Source: JAUWKC01 sp035529895 (GTDB taxonomy: Bacteria > Planctomycetota > Phycisphaerae > Sedimentisphaerales > Anaerobacaceae). Taken from it: a stretch of 64,000 nt of DNA. The stretch covers positions 93,304 to 157,303 of the forward strand of contig DATKVV010000041.1 in NCBI GenBank assembly GCA_035529895.1. The letters are read 5' to 3'. Below the pieces are notes generated by a model. The model ran no database searches. It saw nothing but the letters and a program-made list of their open reading frames with translations, and was not told the origin of the DNA. Within the stretch, counting starts at the first letter, position 1; every line of letters begins with the position of its first letter. The position numbers were made by a program, and so were the translations under genes. Shown here in pieces: positions 1-9,305 of this stretch.

Positions 1-162
1 GGAATGGGTTTTGGCAATTCCTATTTTGATAACATCGCGCTGGTTGACTGCGGCGGGTGTATGCGCGCATCTGGCGATTTGAACTATGACTGGGATGTCG
101 ACTGGCTCGATGTCTCGATTATGACAGGCGACTGGCTCGAAGATCTCAGTACACCCCCCTAA
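1..162 (+). CDS. C-terminal end of a secreted dockerin-tailed protein (5' end outside window)
   Basis: The reading frame is open from base 1 to a TAA at 160-162, so only about 53 residues of the C-terminus are visible. It ends with a calcium-loop-like tail (GDLNYDWDVDWLDVSIM, then GDWLE) that matches the tail of the GLUG protein at 20475-21863. In Phycisphaerae such tails close secreted carbohydrate-active or surface proteins and resemble one half of a type I dockerin. The catalytic or binding part lies outside the window, so the function cannot be stated. Sequence directly downstream carries decayed coding DNA. Confidence 0.7.
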   Translation, partial: GMGFGNSYFDNIALVDCGGCMRASGDLNYDWDVDWLDVSIMTGDWLEDLSTPP

Positions 163-175
163 TCCGAACTGTATT

Positions 176-924
176 CTCATCGATGACCATGGCGACGCCT
201 GGGATACTTCGGTGGATTGCAATGATAAATATCCCCGGCCTCAACCATGATCATGCAGACGGCGATGGCTGGAGTACTTGCACCGGCGGCTGCAACGACA
301 GCGACCCCCGACCTGAATCTTGACGATGCCGAAACTGACGGCTGGACTATCTGCGAAGGTGACTGTGGCGACAACTATGCTTCAGTAAATCCCGGTGAAG
401 CGGAAATCTCCAATAACCCAATAGATGATGACTGCGACGGTCTGGCAGATTGTAATGATCACGATTGTAATTCGGCTCTGGAATGCGCCGACTGTCTCTC
501 CGCAGATTCTATTGAATGTGGCGAAACCTTGTTCGGCGATACTAATGCCCCAGGATCGACGGATAATATTGATTTGTATAGCTGCGCTCCTTTGTTGGAG
601 GACGAAAGCGCACGCTATTTTGATTTCCACGCCTTGCGTGGTGAGTGTTCGACCCTTCTGGCTGCCAGCGGCGTTCACCCTGAAGTTGCGCAAACAATAA
701 TGAGACATAATGACATCAACCTGACCATGAACGCTTACACGCATACGCTGAGAGGCCAAGAGGCCAAAGCCATAGAAAGCCTGCTGGATTTATCCCTGCC
801 GAGCAGAGACAAACAACAGGCGCGAGCGCCCGGCAAAGAAGGCGCCTTGGCGGAAAACTTGGCGCTACTTGGCGGAAACTCTTGCACTACTATGGACAAC
901 AATGGACAGCCCACCCCCCCGTAG
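176..924 (+). pseudogene. Chimeric relic: MopE-type metal-binding repeats joined to a tyrosine-integrase C-terminus
   Basis: Three acidic, Cys-containing repeats of the MopE-like 'putative metal-binding motif' type are readable, but in different frames: DHGDAWDTSVDCND (from about 182), DGDGWSTCTGGCNDSDP (from about 258) and NNPIDDDCDGLADCNDHDC (in the open frame 247-924). The first two are cut by TGA codons, so frameshifts separate them. Near base 600 the open frame changes to a tyrosine recombinase C-terminus: FHALR is the His-x-x-Arg box (the usual following His-Thr is lost), then LLAASGVHPEVAQTIMRH and MNAYTH with the Tyr nucleophile. The tail NLALLGG...SMDN-like resembles integrase ends from Planctomycetes. 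Only about 100 integrase residues remain, so it cannot be active. It stops 25 bp before a tRNA gene, the usual integration target of this family. Confidence 0.75.
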
Positions 925-949
925 TGAAGCCAAAACCACGGTTTTTAAA

Positions 950-1022
<73 letters not shown>

Positions 1023-1228
1023 CAGGCAGCGCCCGACGGTGCCTGTAATCTATCAACGGCTATTTTAATAACTACAACGCTGTTTACAACCGAATTTTTT
1101 GTTTCTGCACAGGCCCAAGGGCAACAGGTACAGCAGCGATAATATTCAAACAGCCGACGGCGGTCATATACCTGACAGCCCGACACAGCGGGACAGGCAG
1201 CAGATATACGCCCGGCGAGAAAAGCGTT

Positions 1229-1732
1229 CTACAGCTTGAGCCTGTCTTCGTTTTTCTTTTGCCAGGCGCGGATTTTCGCGGTGAGGTGGTCTATGACGTC
1301 TTTGTGTCGACCGGAATCAAAAAGATTCGTGGTTTCGCCGGGGTCGGTGCTGAGATTGAACAACTGACTCTTGTCACCTTTGAACAGCGATAGTTTCCAA
1401 TCCATCGGGGGACACGACCGTCCGAACGGGAACATTCAATTCCGAATCTTCAGGATTCCATTCAATGAACACATGGTCCTCAGCTGCCTTTCCGCCCTGC
1501 ATTGGGGGCACAAGGCTTCGGCCTGGGAGATTGCGTCCGGTGCGGCTATTCATCAGCTCAAGCAGCGTTGGAACCATATCGATATGACTGACGGCCGGGT
1601 CAGGATTTTGCAGATTCGCGCGGAGTTCTGCGGCGGGAGAGGTTTTATCCTGCGGGGCATAAGCGATTGTAAAGTAAACATCAGGCCGACGAAGAGCATC
1701 GCGGGTATTATCGTTCTGTTTTTGAATTTCAT
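1229..1732 (-). pseudogene. Collapsed secreted sulfatase (signal peptide plus C-terminus, internal deletion)
   Basis: An ATG at 1732 (minus), preceded by AAAGGGAACC, opens MKFKNRTIIPAMLFVGLMF, a clear signal peptide. Around 1640-1700 the sensible frame changes to YFTIAYAPQDKTSP..., then PAVSHIDMVPTLLELM and VFIEWNPEDSELNVPVRTV, the C-terminal part of a family S1 sulfatase. A further frameshift near 1395-1400 is needed to continue into WKLSLFKGDKSQLFNLSTD and PGETTNLF, the conserved sulfatase end. The N-terminal catalytic Cys/Ser-x-Pro-x-Arg region and most of the roughly 450-residue enzyme are missing. The gene is therefore a deletion remnant with at least two frame breaks. Confidence 0.85.
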
Positions 1733-1783
1733 ATTTGGTTCCCTTTCAAACGGACGGTAAATATCCTCGCAACGAGCACAGGA

Positions 1784-3574
1784 TTATTGTCGCCAGAAGT
1801 ACTTCCAGTTGTAGTTGAGGTTTTTTGTTTTTCCCGGTTCAAGCTCAAACTTCCAGGTGACGCGTCCGACGCTGTTGAAGTAATACCACCAATGGGGCCA
1901 GCCGTACCAGTTCCACCAGAAAGGTGTGCCGTCAGTAAGCATCCAGCCGCTTTCCATTCTGTCTAGATGGTCGATTGTTCCGTCCTGGTCGGCAGTGTCG
2001 ATGTGTCCGAGGATGGAGCGTACTACTTCAATGTAAACTTTGTCGGTTCTGCGGTTGGTGAGAGTGATTGTGCCGGTCAGGTCGCGTCGTCCGTATCTGT
2101 CACCACCCCACTTTTCGGCGTCGGGCGTGAAGCCGGTTTCCTTGTCGGTCTTTTCGGTGGTGATGTCAACAGCGATTGTGAGGTCGAGGTCGGTTGAGCC
2201 GGCAACGGGTGTATATTTCATCATTGCCTGGGCGATGACTCTGCCCTTTCGGAAGATAAGGGCCGGCGCAGTGGTGAGCGGGTATTTCGAGTCATTTTCG
2301 AGTCTTATTTTATGCATAAGCCTTGGGGCAAGGAGGAACCTTGCGATTTCGGCCTGCTGCTGGTTGTTGAAGTTGTGGCGGACCTCTGGCGGCGGGCCGA
2401 AAGGCAAATCGAGCGTGAAGACATCCTTGTATTTGAGTTTGAACTCGCTTACGGGCAGGACCATCCGCTGGCCTTTTTTGAGGGTTATGTGCTCGACAGT
2501 GAAGACGTAAAGGTCTTCGTTCCTGAGTGAGCCGGTCACTTCGGGGCCGAGGTCGATTATGCCGGCCCGGCCGCTTTCATCTTCACGGGCACCATCATAA
2601 CGGGATGGGGCCGACTGGCTCATAATGGCGTTAGATAAAGCGAAGGCGGTGCGGCTGTCGGCGCGAAAATACGGCGAAAGCTGGGCAACGGTGCGCTGGA
2701 GCGAAATGGGGTCCACCTGGTCCTTAAAGGCAAAAGTTGGGACGCCTATAACGAGGTTGGCGGTGACATCCCTGAGGTCGGTCAGCTCATTGATGAGGGT
2801 TGCCTGGAGCTCTATGACGGCGTTGCCCGTTCCGTCGATTTCGACCCGGTAGCTCGGAATCCATCTTATGCCGAGCTGCACGTAGGCCATACCCACATCT
2901 GCGGTCTGTTCGGATTTGCGATTGTCCCAATTAAGTTTGAGGGTCATCAGGTTACGGTAGTCCTTCTGAGTGACGGCGTTCTTGGGTTCGTCCACAAAAG
3001 TGACTTCCTCGATACGGTCAAGGGGGACAGCCTTTACGCCCTCAGCGGTTTGCAGAAGAACGATATTGCCCTGCTGCGGGAGCATCTCTTCTGTTCCGGG
3101 CGGGCTTGTTTTGGCCAGCTCTTCGGTCGAGCGCGAGGGGATTGAAAGAATGGTTGCCTGGTAAGGCTGCGCCTGGTTCTGCTCCTTGATTCGCACCTTT
3201 GCGCCGGGGCTTGCTTGGATAAGCTCGCGAACCGTAAGGGCAGTTCTATTCAGCGATACGATGCGTCTGCCTGCGACAACAGCAGAGAGCTTTACTTTCG
3301 GATTTGCCGAGTAGGGCCAGAAGGTTCCGAGGACGGGACAGGGCAGATAGTCGAGGACGACGTCACCCTGTGAGTCAACAGGGACTTTTCCTTCGTGGAC
3401 GACAAAGACGTGGCCGTCCTTAAATATGGTAACTTCCTTAACGGGCATATTTGCCAGCGCGCCTTCCGAGACAGTGGTTTGGCCGTGTGCATACGACCAG
3501 AGCGCACAGCACAGCGCCAGGAGAGTTATGACTTTTGATATGCACTTTGGAATGTGGTTTTTGCAGCATTTCAT
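1784..3574 (-). CDS. Secreted DUF4139-like protein
   Basis: The 596-residue protein starts with a signal peptide ending near ALWSYAHGQ (residues 1-32). The region PVKEVTIFKDGHVFVVHEG (about 44-62) resembles the start of proteins of the DUF4139 / mucoidy-inhibitor-A-like type, and the middle and C-terminal parts are beta-rich (VEHITLKKGQRMVLPVSEF; TLTNRRTDKVYIEV). No catalytic motif is evident. The C-terminus is rich in Trp and Tyr (WWNWYGWPHWWYYF). It is divergent to the two-component operon and shares its control region: a promoter at 3656-3700 reads into this gene. It is probably an envelope protein under that system. The family assignment is by pattern only. Confidence 0.6.
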   Translation of the reverse strand: MKCCKNHIPKCISKVITLLALCCALWSYAHGQTTVSEGALANMPVKEVTIFKDGHVFVVHEGKVPVDSQGDVVLDYLPCPVLGTFWPYSANPKVKLSAVVAGRRIVSLNRTALTVRELIQASPGAKVRIKEQNQAQPYQATILSIPSRSTEELAKTSPPGTEEMLPQQGNIVLLQTAEGVKAVPLDRIEEVTFVDEPKNAVTQKDYRNLMTLKLNWDNRKSEQTADVGMAYVQLGIRWIPSYRVEIDGTGNAVIELQATLINELTDLRDVTANLVIGVPTFAFKDQVDPISLQRTVAQLSPYFRADSRTAFALSNAIMSQSAPSRYDGAREDESGRAGIIDLGPEVTGSLRNEDLYVFTVEHITLKKGQRMVLPVSEFKLKYKDVFTLDLPFGPPPEVRHNFNNQQQAEIARFLLAPRLMHKIRLENDSKYPLTTAPALIFRKGRVIAQAMMKYTPVAGSTDLDLTIAVDITTEKTDKETGFTPDAEKWGGDRYGRRDLTGTITLTNRRTDKVYIEVVRSILGHIDTADQDGTIDHLDRMESGWMLTDGTPFWWNWYGWPHWWYYFNSVGRVTWKFELEPGKTKNLNYNWKYFWRQ

Positions 3575-3655
3575 CTTTTTCGCCTTTCATTTGAGGTTTT
3601 AGTCCTGGTGGACTCTTTTGGAAAAACGTTTAGAACACTGCGAATCTCTCACCTT

Positions 3656-3700
3656 ACTATACGCAGGTGTCGGCTGAGAGAAAAGTAAAATGGCGGTAAA
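3656..3700 (-). promoter_or_regulatory. Direct-repeat operator plus -10 for the DUF4139-like gene
   Basis: On the minus strand TTTAC (3700-3696) and TTTAC (3689-3685) have an 11-bp period. Exactly 23 bases later comes TATAGT (3661-3656), a good -10 hexamer. The start codon lies 81 bases further on. Repeats spaced one helical turn apart are the usual target of an OmpR/PhoB-type dimer. The same arrangement and spacing occur at 3717-3761 and 6887-6931. Confidence 0.7.
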
Positions 3701-3716
3701 TTCCGGGGGCTGATTT

Positions 3717-3761
3717 TTTACAGGATTTTTACAAATGGAAAAGCCTGATTTCGCTTATAAT
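3717..3761 (+). promoter_or_regulatory. Direct-repeat operator plus -10 for the response regulator/kinase operon
   Basis: TTTAC occurs at 3717-3721 and 3728-3732 (11-bp period). After 23 bases comes TATAAT (3756-3761), 26 bases before the ATG at 3788. It lies back to back with the minus-strand copy at 3656-3700, so both divergent units may be controlled together. This suggests autoregulation of the two-component system. Confidence 0.7.
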
Positions 3762-3787
3762 ATAATGGATAGTGCGCGAGGTGTCTT

Positions 3788-4480
3788 ATGGAGCAAAAGA
3801 ACTGCATATTGCTGGTTGAGGATGAGCAGAAAATCCGGGCGGCGCTTAAGGACTTTCTGGAGTTTCACGGTTTCAAAGTTTCAGAGGCGGTCGACGGCCT
3901 GGAGGCTGAACGGGCCGTGGCCGAGAAGCAGTTTGATTTGATTTTGCTCGACCTGATGCTGCCCAAAATCAGCGGCGAGCACTTATGCATGAAATGGCGC
4001 CAGGAGGCCCTGCAGACGCCGGTCATTATGCTGACGGCCAAGGGCCAGCAAAAAGAAAAAATAGCAGGCCTGAATCTCGGAGCCGACGATTATATCACAA
4101 AACCGTTTTCGCTTGAGGAGCTTCTGGCGCGAATAAAGGCGGTATTGCGGCGGACGGACCCGGCCCGTGCGGTGGGGCAACATTTCAAATTCGCAGGTCT
4201 GGCTGTTGACATTGCGGCGTTGAAAATAAGACGCGATAAAACAGAAATAGACATCACCAGACGCGAGGCACAGATAATACAGTATTTTGCGGCCAATCCG
4301 GACCGCGTCGTCAGCAGGGAAGAGCTTTATAAAGAGGTCTGGAACGATACGATGACCGACCTCGGAACCAGAACCGTCGATATGCACATAGCCAAATTAA
4401 GGGCCAAAATTGAGCTGGACCCGGCCGAGCCGGAAATTATCAAGACCGTCCGCGGTGCGGGCTATAAATATGAGAATTAG
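3788..4480 (+). CDS. OmpR/PhoB-type response regulator
   Basis: The 230-residue protein has an N-terminal receiver domain: acidic pair E11-D12 in ILLVEDEQK, phospho-acceptor D55 in ILLDLMLPKISG, the T/K switch region in VIMLTAKG, and GADDYITKPFSLEEL. A C-terminal winged-helix DNA-binding domain follows (DITRREAQIIQYFAANP ... TVDMHIAKLRAKIE ... VRGAGYKYE). Length and order are normal for the family. The partner kinase starts 23 bases downstream. The direct repeats at three nearby promoters are plausible binding sites. The signal sensed is unknown. Confidence 0.95.
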   Translation: MEQKNCILLVEDEQKIRAALKDFLEFHGFKVSEAVDGLEAERAVAEKQFDLILLDLMLPKISGEHLCMKWRQEALQTPVIMLTAKGQQKEKIAGLNLGADDYITKPFSLEELLARIKAVLRRTDPARAVGQHFKFAGLAVDIAALKIRRDKTEIDITRREAQIIQYFAANPDRVVSREELYKEVWNDTMTDLGTRTVDMHIAKLRAKIELDPAEPEIIKTVRGAGYKYEN

Positions 4481-4503
4481 TCCCACAGGGCCAAATTGAC
4501 CAA

Positions 4504-6798
4504 ATGTATAAGCGACTTACCATTTTGACGATGATAATTGTTGCCGCGCTGTGCGGGCTGACCGCTCTCGGCTATCACGCCATTGAAAGGTGGTCGGAGG
4601 GCCTCAGATGGAAACGCCTCGGTGAGTTCGCCGAGGTGGCCGAACAAATCAGGCAGGATGTCGACCGCAAGCTCGGTGAGTTCATACAGGCCGAAGAGAG
4701 GCGTCCATACACTCACTATCAGGATTATTATGTTCCCGACAACATTGCAGCCGGCCAGCAGCAGATGCCGCGGCTGGTTTCCCCGCTCAGCGGCCGGATA
4801 GAGAACAACTTCGCGTACGGGTACTTTCAAATCGAGCCGGATGGGAGAATTGTGACGGCAAACGATGATATCCTGCAAAGGGAAGGTGCCACGGCCGCCA
4901 ATAATGTGATCTACGCCCAAACCGAGTTTAATCGGGCCAATATAAAGAACAATCTGCTGCCGGTACTGGGTGGTGAAAAAAAACCATCGTACGGGGTGAG
5001 TACGGATGAGAAAGCAATAGGCCTGCCTGCGCCGAGTGCAGAGGCAGGAATACTCGAAGAGGCCAGGTCTGCCGAGACAGAAAGTCAAAGGAGAAAAGCT
5101 GGAATAATCGCAGGGTATAAAGGGCAGCAGCGAGAGGCGGACAATTATTATCCTATCGAGAGTCTGCAAAAGCAGGACCGGCAGACCCAGGTTATCGCGC
5201 AGCAGCGTTCTGTTTACGTCAGTAACGTAGGCCGTCCTGCGGCCCGGGACGAGCAGCAGGTATCGCCTTACGGCGAAAGGCAAGCGAAGGCGCCAACAAA
5301 ACAGGCCGAGATCGCGGAGCAAGGGCTGGCAGCGGAAAAGGAACTCGCTTATAAGGAAGCGACTGAAAGCCCGGTCAGTTCTGCGGCGGAGCAATCGGAG
5401 TCGGTCTACGGGCGTGCAGCCAGACGAGAGCGTTTGGCCGACCGCCGGGCGGCAAACACTCTGGTACCGCAGATGGCCGAGCCGGTACAACCTTTGCCAA
5501 AAAAGGCGTCGGAGGTGGATAGAATAGGTGATAGAACCTCTGGCGAAGATTTGGCTGGCCGGGGCGGACAACCTTCTGACGCAGTCGCGCACGCCGTAAA
5601 CGGCGTATTGCGGTCCGACGCGATAGATTCAGACCTGACAAGGCAGGCAAGCCAAGGCGATCTCGTGCAGGTCGAGCAGGGGCCGTTTGAAACGATAGTC
5701 ACCAACGGAGGCCAGGCCCAGGAGTCCGTTTTTGGCAAACAGATTTTTCTGGTCAGGGACGTACAAATCGAAGACAGGCGTTTCCGGCAGGGCTTTGGGC
5801 TTAACGAAAAGAGGCTGATTGAGGAAGTTAGGGAGTCTGCCTCGCGCTTTATGCGCGAGGGCATGAGTTTTGAGCTGCCGCAGGTAAAAAATGAACGAAC
5901 AGGAAACGGGAATCTCGCCTATACGGCGGTTTTGGATTTCGGCTTTGGGTATCTGATACTGTACCTCAAAGAAACTGTTCCCGCCGCGATTGTCGGACAG
6001 ACGGGCCAGTTGCAGAGCTGGTATTTCAGTATAGTCGGGATTGTGTTCCTCGCGGCGACGCTGGGACTGGTGAGCCTGTGGCGCTACGCTCGGGCTCAAA
6101 TCAAACTGTCCGAAAAAAAGGACGACTTCATATCGGCGGTTTCGCATGAGCTAAGGACGCCGCTGACCTCGATACGAATGTACTCGGAAATGTTGGAGAA
6201 GGACTGGGTGAAATCGGAGCAGAAACGCTCTGAGTACTACCGAAACATGCGGCAGGAAAGCGAGCGGCTCAGCCGGCTGATAGAGAACGTGCTGGACTTT
6301 TCCCGGATACAAAAAGGACGCAAGAAGTATGCTTTTACTGTGGGCGACCTGAACGCGTGCGTTGGCGGCGTTGTCGAAATGATGGCGCCCTATGCGGCCC
6401 AGAACGGCTTCTCGATAAGAACCGAGTTCCAGCCGCTCCGCCAAACGGTTTTTGACAACGATGCGGTCAAGCAGATAGTTGTCAACCTGCTCGACAATGC
6501 GGTTAAATACGCACGCGGCGCCGAGGATAAAACGATTACAGTGCGAACCAAGAGCGACAGTCAATTCATCCTGGTCGAGGTTGAAGACCATGGGCCGGGC
6601 GTGCCGCATCGGCAGCGAAAAAAGGTTTTTGAAGAATTCTACCGCCTGGGCGCCGAAGCGACTCGCGAAACCGCCGGCACGGGTCTGGGTCTCGCGCTGG
6701 TGAAAAAATTCGCCGAGGCCCACAATGGCTTTGTTGAAATTCTGAGCGCCAGGCCGGCGGGTTCAGTTTTCAGAGTGGGCCTGGCCGTCCAAGTCTGA
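4504..6798 (+). CDS. Membrane sensor histidine kinase with a large low-complexity sensor region
   Basis: This 764-residue kinase has a transmembrane segment at about residues 6-25, a very long extracytoplasmic region to about 500, a second transmembrane segment (SWYFSIVGIVFLAATLGLV, about 505-525), then HisKA with the phospho-accepting H548 in ISAVSHELRTPL. The ATPase domain shows the N box (NLLDNAVKYA), G1 (DHGPGVP) and G2 (GTGLGLAL). Roughly residues 150-400 are rich in Ala, Glu, Gln and Arg with no recognisable sensor fold, and could be coiled or disordered. It forms an operon with the OmpR-type regulator and probably phosphorylates it. Confidence 0.93.
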   Translation: MYKRLTILTMIIVAALCGLTALGYHAIERWSEGLRWKRLGEFAEVAEQIRQDVDRKLGEFIQAEERRPYTHYQDYYVPDNIAAGQQQMPRLVSPLSGRIENNFAYGYFQIEPDGRIVTANDDILQREGATAANNVIYAQTEFNRANIKNNLLPVLGGEKKPSYGVSTDEKAIGLPAPSAEAGILEEARSAETESQRRKAGIIAGYKGQQREADNYYPIESLQKQDRQTQVIAQQRSVYVSNVGRPAARDEQQVSPYGERQAKAPTKQAEIAEQGLAAEKELAYKEATESPVSSAAEQSESVYGRAARRERLADRRAANTLVPQMAEPVQPLPKKASEVDRIGDRTSGEDLAGRGGQPSDAVAHAVNGVLRSDAIDSDLTRQASQGDLVQVEQGPFETIVTNGGQAQESVFGKQIFLVRDVQIEDRRFRQGFGLNEKRLIEEVRESASRFMREGMSFELPQVKNERTGNGNLAYTAVLDFGFGYLILYLKETVPAAIVGQTGQLQSWYFSIVGIVFLAATLGLVSLWRYARAQIKLSEKKDDFISAVSHELRTPLTSIRMYSEMLEKDWVKSEQKRSEYYRNMRQESERLSRLIENVLDFSRIQKGRKKYAFTVGDLNACVGGVVEMMAPYAAQNGFSIRTEFQPLRQTVFDNDAVKQIVVNLLDNAVKYARGAEDKTITVRTKSDSQFILVEVEDHGPGVPHRQRKKVFEEFYRLGAEATRETAGTGLGLALVKKFAEAHNGFVEILSARPAGSVFRVGLAVQV

Positions 6799-6886
6799 GT
6801 ATTCCTTTCTTTGGGCCGGCCGCAAAACATTGGTGTCCCCCGACTTTGACTGCGCGCCCGCACCAGGTTCATTGCCTTTCGGACTT

Positions 6887-6931
6887 TTTACAAACTATTT
6901 ACAAAACCGGAGGGCATTTGTGCAGTATACT
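6887..6931 (+). promoter_or_regulatory. Direct-repeat operator plus -10 for the VIT/vWA gene
   Basis: TTTAC at 6887-6891 and 6898-6902 (11-bp period) is followed after 23 bases by TATACT (6926-6931), 45 bases before the ATG at 6977. This is the same layout as the two promoters in 3656-3761. A second possible -10, TATAGT, lies at 6935-6940. Confidence 0.7.
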
Positions 6932-6976
6932 GTATATAGTGCAGAACATTTGAATCTTAGTTTAAGGAGATAAGAA

Positions 6977-9274
6977 ATGGCGGTGATAGAGAAAAAACTT
7001 ATCGGTTATGTGTTAGTGGGGATGGTATTTTTTGTCGGCCAGGCCCGGGGTCAACTGAGCCACGTAAGCGTCAGACCTCTGGCGTCGAACGTCATCGTGC
7101 CGCAGAGTCGGGCACGCTCATTCGCTCCTGAGCGGCGCGGTGCCGTTGAGATTACAAAAGTCAGTGCCTTGGTTGATATCTTCGAAAGCACGGCGACCAC
7201 GACGATAGAGATTCACCTGCACAATACGAGCAATCGCCGGGAAGAGGCCGAGTTAATCTTTCCCGTGCCGGATAAAGCGGTTGTGCGGGGCTTTGCCTAT
7301 GACGGGCCCAGTGGGGAGATAACCGCCAAAGTGCTGCCGAAGGATGAGGCAAAGAAGATATATGAGCAGTTGGTGTCGAAGATTAAGGACCCTGCGCTGG
7401 TGGAGTTCGTGGGGTACAATCTGATTCGCTCGAGTGTGTTTCCGGTCGAGCCAAGGGGCAAACAGAAGGTGCGGCTGACGTACGAAAATCTTCTCGAAGT
7501 GGACGGCAGCCGTGTGGATTACATACTGCTGCGAACAGAATCGCTCGAGTACGCCGTTCCGTGGGACATTACAGTGAAAATCAGGAGCAAAAGACCTATA
7601 GCAACAGTCTACTCACCCACTCACAAACTGGTGGGGATGAAAGAATTGGACCTGAAGTCGATGGGCGATGCAAAGGGTCCGATTGTCGTTACCGTCCAGA
7701 CTGAAGGGGGAGTCGCCGAGCCGGGACCGTTTCGCCTCTCGTATCTTCTGCAGGAAAACGGCGTGACCGCTTCAATGTTCGCCTATCCCGATGAGAAAGT
7801 GGGCGGGGGGTATTTCCTTCTGCTTGCAGGCTTGCCGGCCGAGCTGCCCAGGACGGAGGATGCGTCCGCAATCAAACGGGAAATAACGCTGGTAATCGAC
7901 CGCTCGGGCAGTATGAGAAACGAAAAGATTGAGCAGGTCAGGGAGGCGGCGCTGCAAATTATCGCCGGGCTGGAAAAAGGCGAGGCGTTTAACATCTGCA
8001 TTTATAACGATGCGGTGGAGTGGTTCTCGAAGAAGCCGGTAATTAAAACACAGGAAACCGAGCAGGCGGCGCGCAGGTACGTCGAGGGTATTACCGCAAC
8101 AGGTGGAACCAACATACACGATGCTCTGCACGAGGCGCTGAGTCAGGAGGCCGTCGAAGGCATGCTGCCGATAGTACTGTTCCTGACCGATGGTCTGCCT
8201 ACCGTAGGCAACACGTCTGAGGCGGCGATACGCGAGCTGGTGACAAAATCGAATCCGCATAAGCGGAGGGTGTTTACGTTTGGCGTGGGCGTCGATGTGA
8301 ATGCCCCGCTTCTGGAGAAAATTGCCGATGCGTCGCGCGCGAAAGCGGAATTTGTCCTGCCGAAAGAAGACGTCGAGGTCAAGATAGGCAGGGTCTTCAA
8401 AAGGCTGACCGGCCCCATCCTTGCCAGCATCGAGCTGGAAGTTGTGAAACAGGACGGTGGGCCCGCAATCGGTCGGACGCGTGACATCCTGCCCGATAAC
8501 CTGCCCGATATGTTTGAGGGCGACCAGATGGTATTGCTGGGCCAGTACGTAAGTAACGAGCCGATTGTCTTCGAGATTAGCGGCAACTACCTGGGCAGGA
8601 AACGCACATTCAAATTCGAATTCGAATTCGACAAAGCGGACGTGCGCAACGGATTTGTGCCGAGACTCTGGGCCAGCAGGAAGATTGCGCGGCTTATCGA
8701 TGTCGTCCGGCAGATGGGCGCCGAGCCGGGCGCCTCCTGCAGCGACCCGAAAGTCAAGGAGCTGGTTGATGAAATCGTGCGTCTCTCCACCGAGTTCGGC
8801 ATATTGACTGAATATACGGCTTTCCTGGCAAGAGAGGGGACAGAGCTTCATGACACGGCTGGGGTTCGTCGTGAGGCGGGTCGCTCGCTTGAAAGTCGCG
8901 CAATGCTCAAGCGGTCCGGCATGGACGCCGTCAGCCAGAGCTACAACATGATGGCCCAGAAGCAACAGGAGACGTTGAATGTCAGAAACTACTTCTACGA
9001 CGCGCAGATGAATCGGGTTTCCATAACGGGCGTGCAGCAGATAAACGACCAGGCATATTACCGCAGGGGACGCCGGTGGGTGGATAGCCGGCTGGTCACA
9101 ATGGAAAGTGAAGTTAAGCCGAAGAAGGTCATCGAGTTCGGCTCAAAAGAGTTCATCGAGCTGGCCCGGAGGCTGGCCGGAGAAAATCGGCAGGGCAGCA
9201 TAGCGCTCAGAGGTGAGGTCCTTCTGTTGGTCGACGGCGAGCCGGTCCTGATTAAAGGTCCGGCCGAGAATTAA
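6977..9274 (+). CDS. VIT and von Willebrand factor A domain protein, secreted
   Basis: The start has a strong ribosome site (AAGGAGATAAGAA). A signal peptide (about 1-26, VFFVGQARGQ) precedes a VIT domain at about 45-170 (VDIFESTATTTIEIHLHNTS; EEAELIFPVPDKAVVRGF). A vWA domain begins near 300, with an intact MIDAS: DRSGSM, the Thr in GGTNIHDAL and the Asp in FLTDGLPT. The last 200 residues are unassigned. Proteins of this build are inter-alpha-trypsin-inhibitor heavy-chain-like and bind ligands through a metal ion, and in bacteria they are usually envelope proteins. It is followed after 31 bases by another vWA gene and has the putative two-component operator upstream, so it is probably a target of that system. 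Confidence 0.9.
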   Translation: MAVIEKKLIGYVLVGMVFFVGQARGQLSHVSVRPLASNVIVPQSRARSFAPERRGAVEITKVSALVDIFESTATTTIEIHLHNTSNRREEAELIFPVPDKAVVRGFAYDGPSGEITAKVLPKDEAKKIYEQLVSKIKDPALVEFVGYNLIRSSVFPVEPRGKQKVRLTYENLLEVDGSRVDYILLRTESLEYAVPWDITVKIRSKRPIATVYSPTHKLVGMKELDLKSMGDAKGPIVVTVQTEGGVAEPGPFRLSYLLQENGVTASMFAYPDEKVGGGYFLLLAGLPAELPRTEDASAIKREITLVIDRSGSMRNEKIEQVREAALQIIAGLEKGEAFNICIYNDAVEWFSKKPVIKTQETEQAARRYVEGITATGGTNIHDALHEALSQEAVEGMLPIVLFLTDGLPTVGNTSEAAIRELVTKSNPHKRRVFTFGVGVDVNAPLLEKIADASRAKAEFVLPKEDVEVKIGRVFKRLTGPILASIELEVVKQDGGPAIGRTRDILPDNLPDMFEGDQMVLLGQYVSNEPIVFEISGNYLGRKRTFKFEFEFDKADVRNGFVPRLWASRKIARLIDVVRQMGAEPGASCSDPKVKELVDEIVRLSTEFGILTEYTAFLAREGTELHDTAGVRREAGRSLESRAMLKRSGMDAVSQSYNMMAQKQQETLNVRNYFYDAQMNRVSITGVQQINDQAYYRRGRRWVDSRLVTMESEVKPKKVIEFGSKEFIELARRLAGENRQGSIALRGEVLLLVDGEPVLIKGPAEN

Positions 9275-9305
9275 GAACCGAAAAATTCAGGAAAGGAGCA
9301 CGAAG

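Noticed and set aside
4477..5592. 371-codon minus-strand open frame opposite the histidine kinase
   Set aside because: It is antisense to a low-complexity, GC-rich coding region; the protein is Arg/Leu-rich with no recognisable domain.
7772..8965. 397-codon minus-strand open frame opposite the VIT/vWA gene
   Set aside because: It mirrors a clear coding gene with intact MIDAS motifs and has no start signal.
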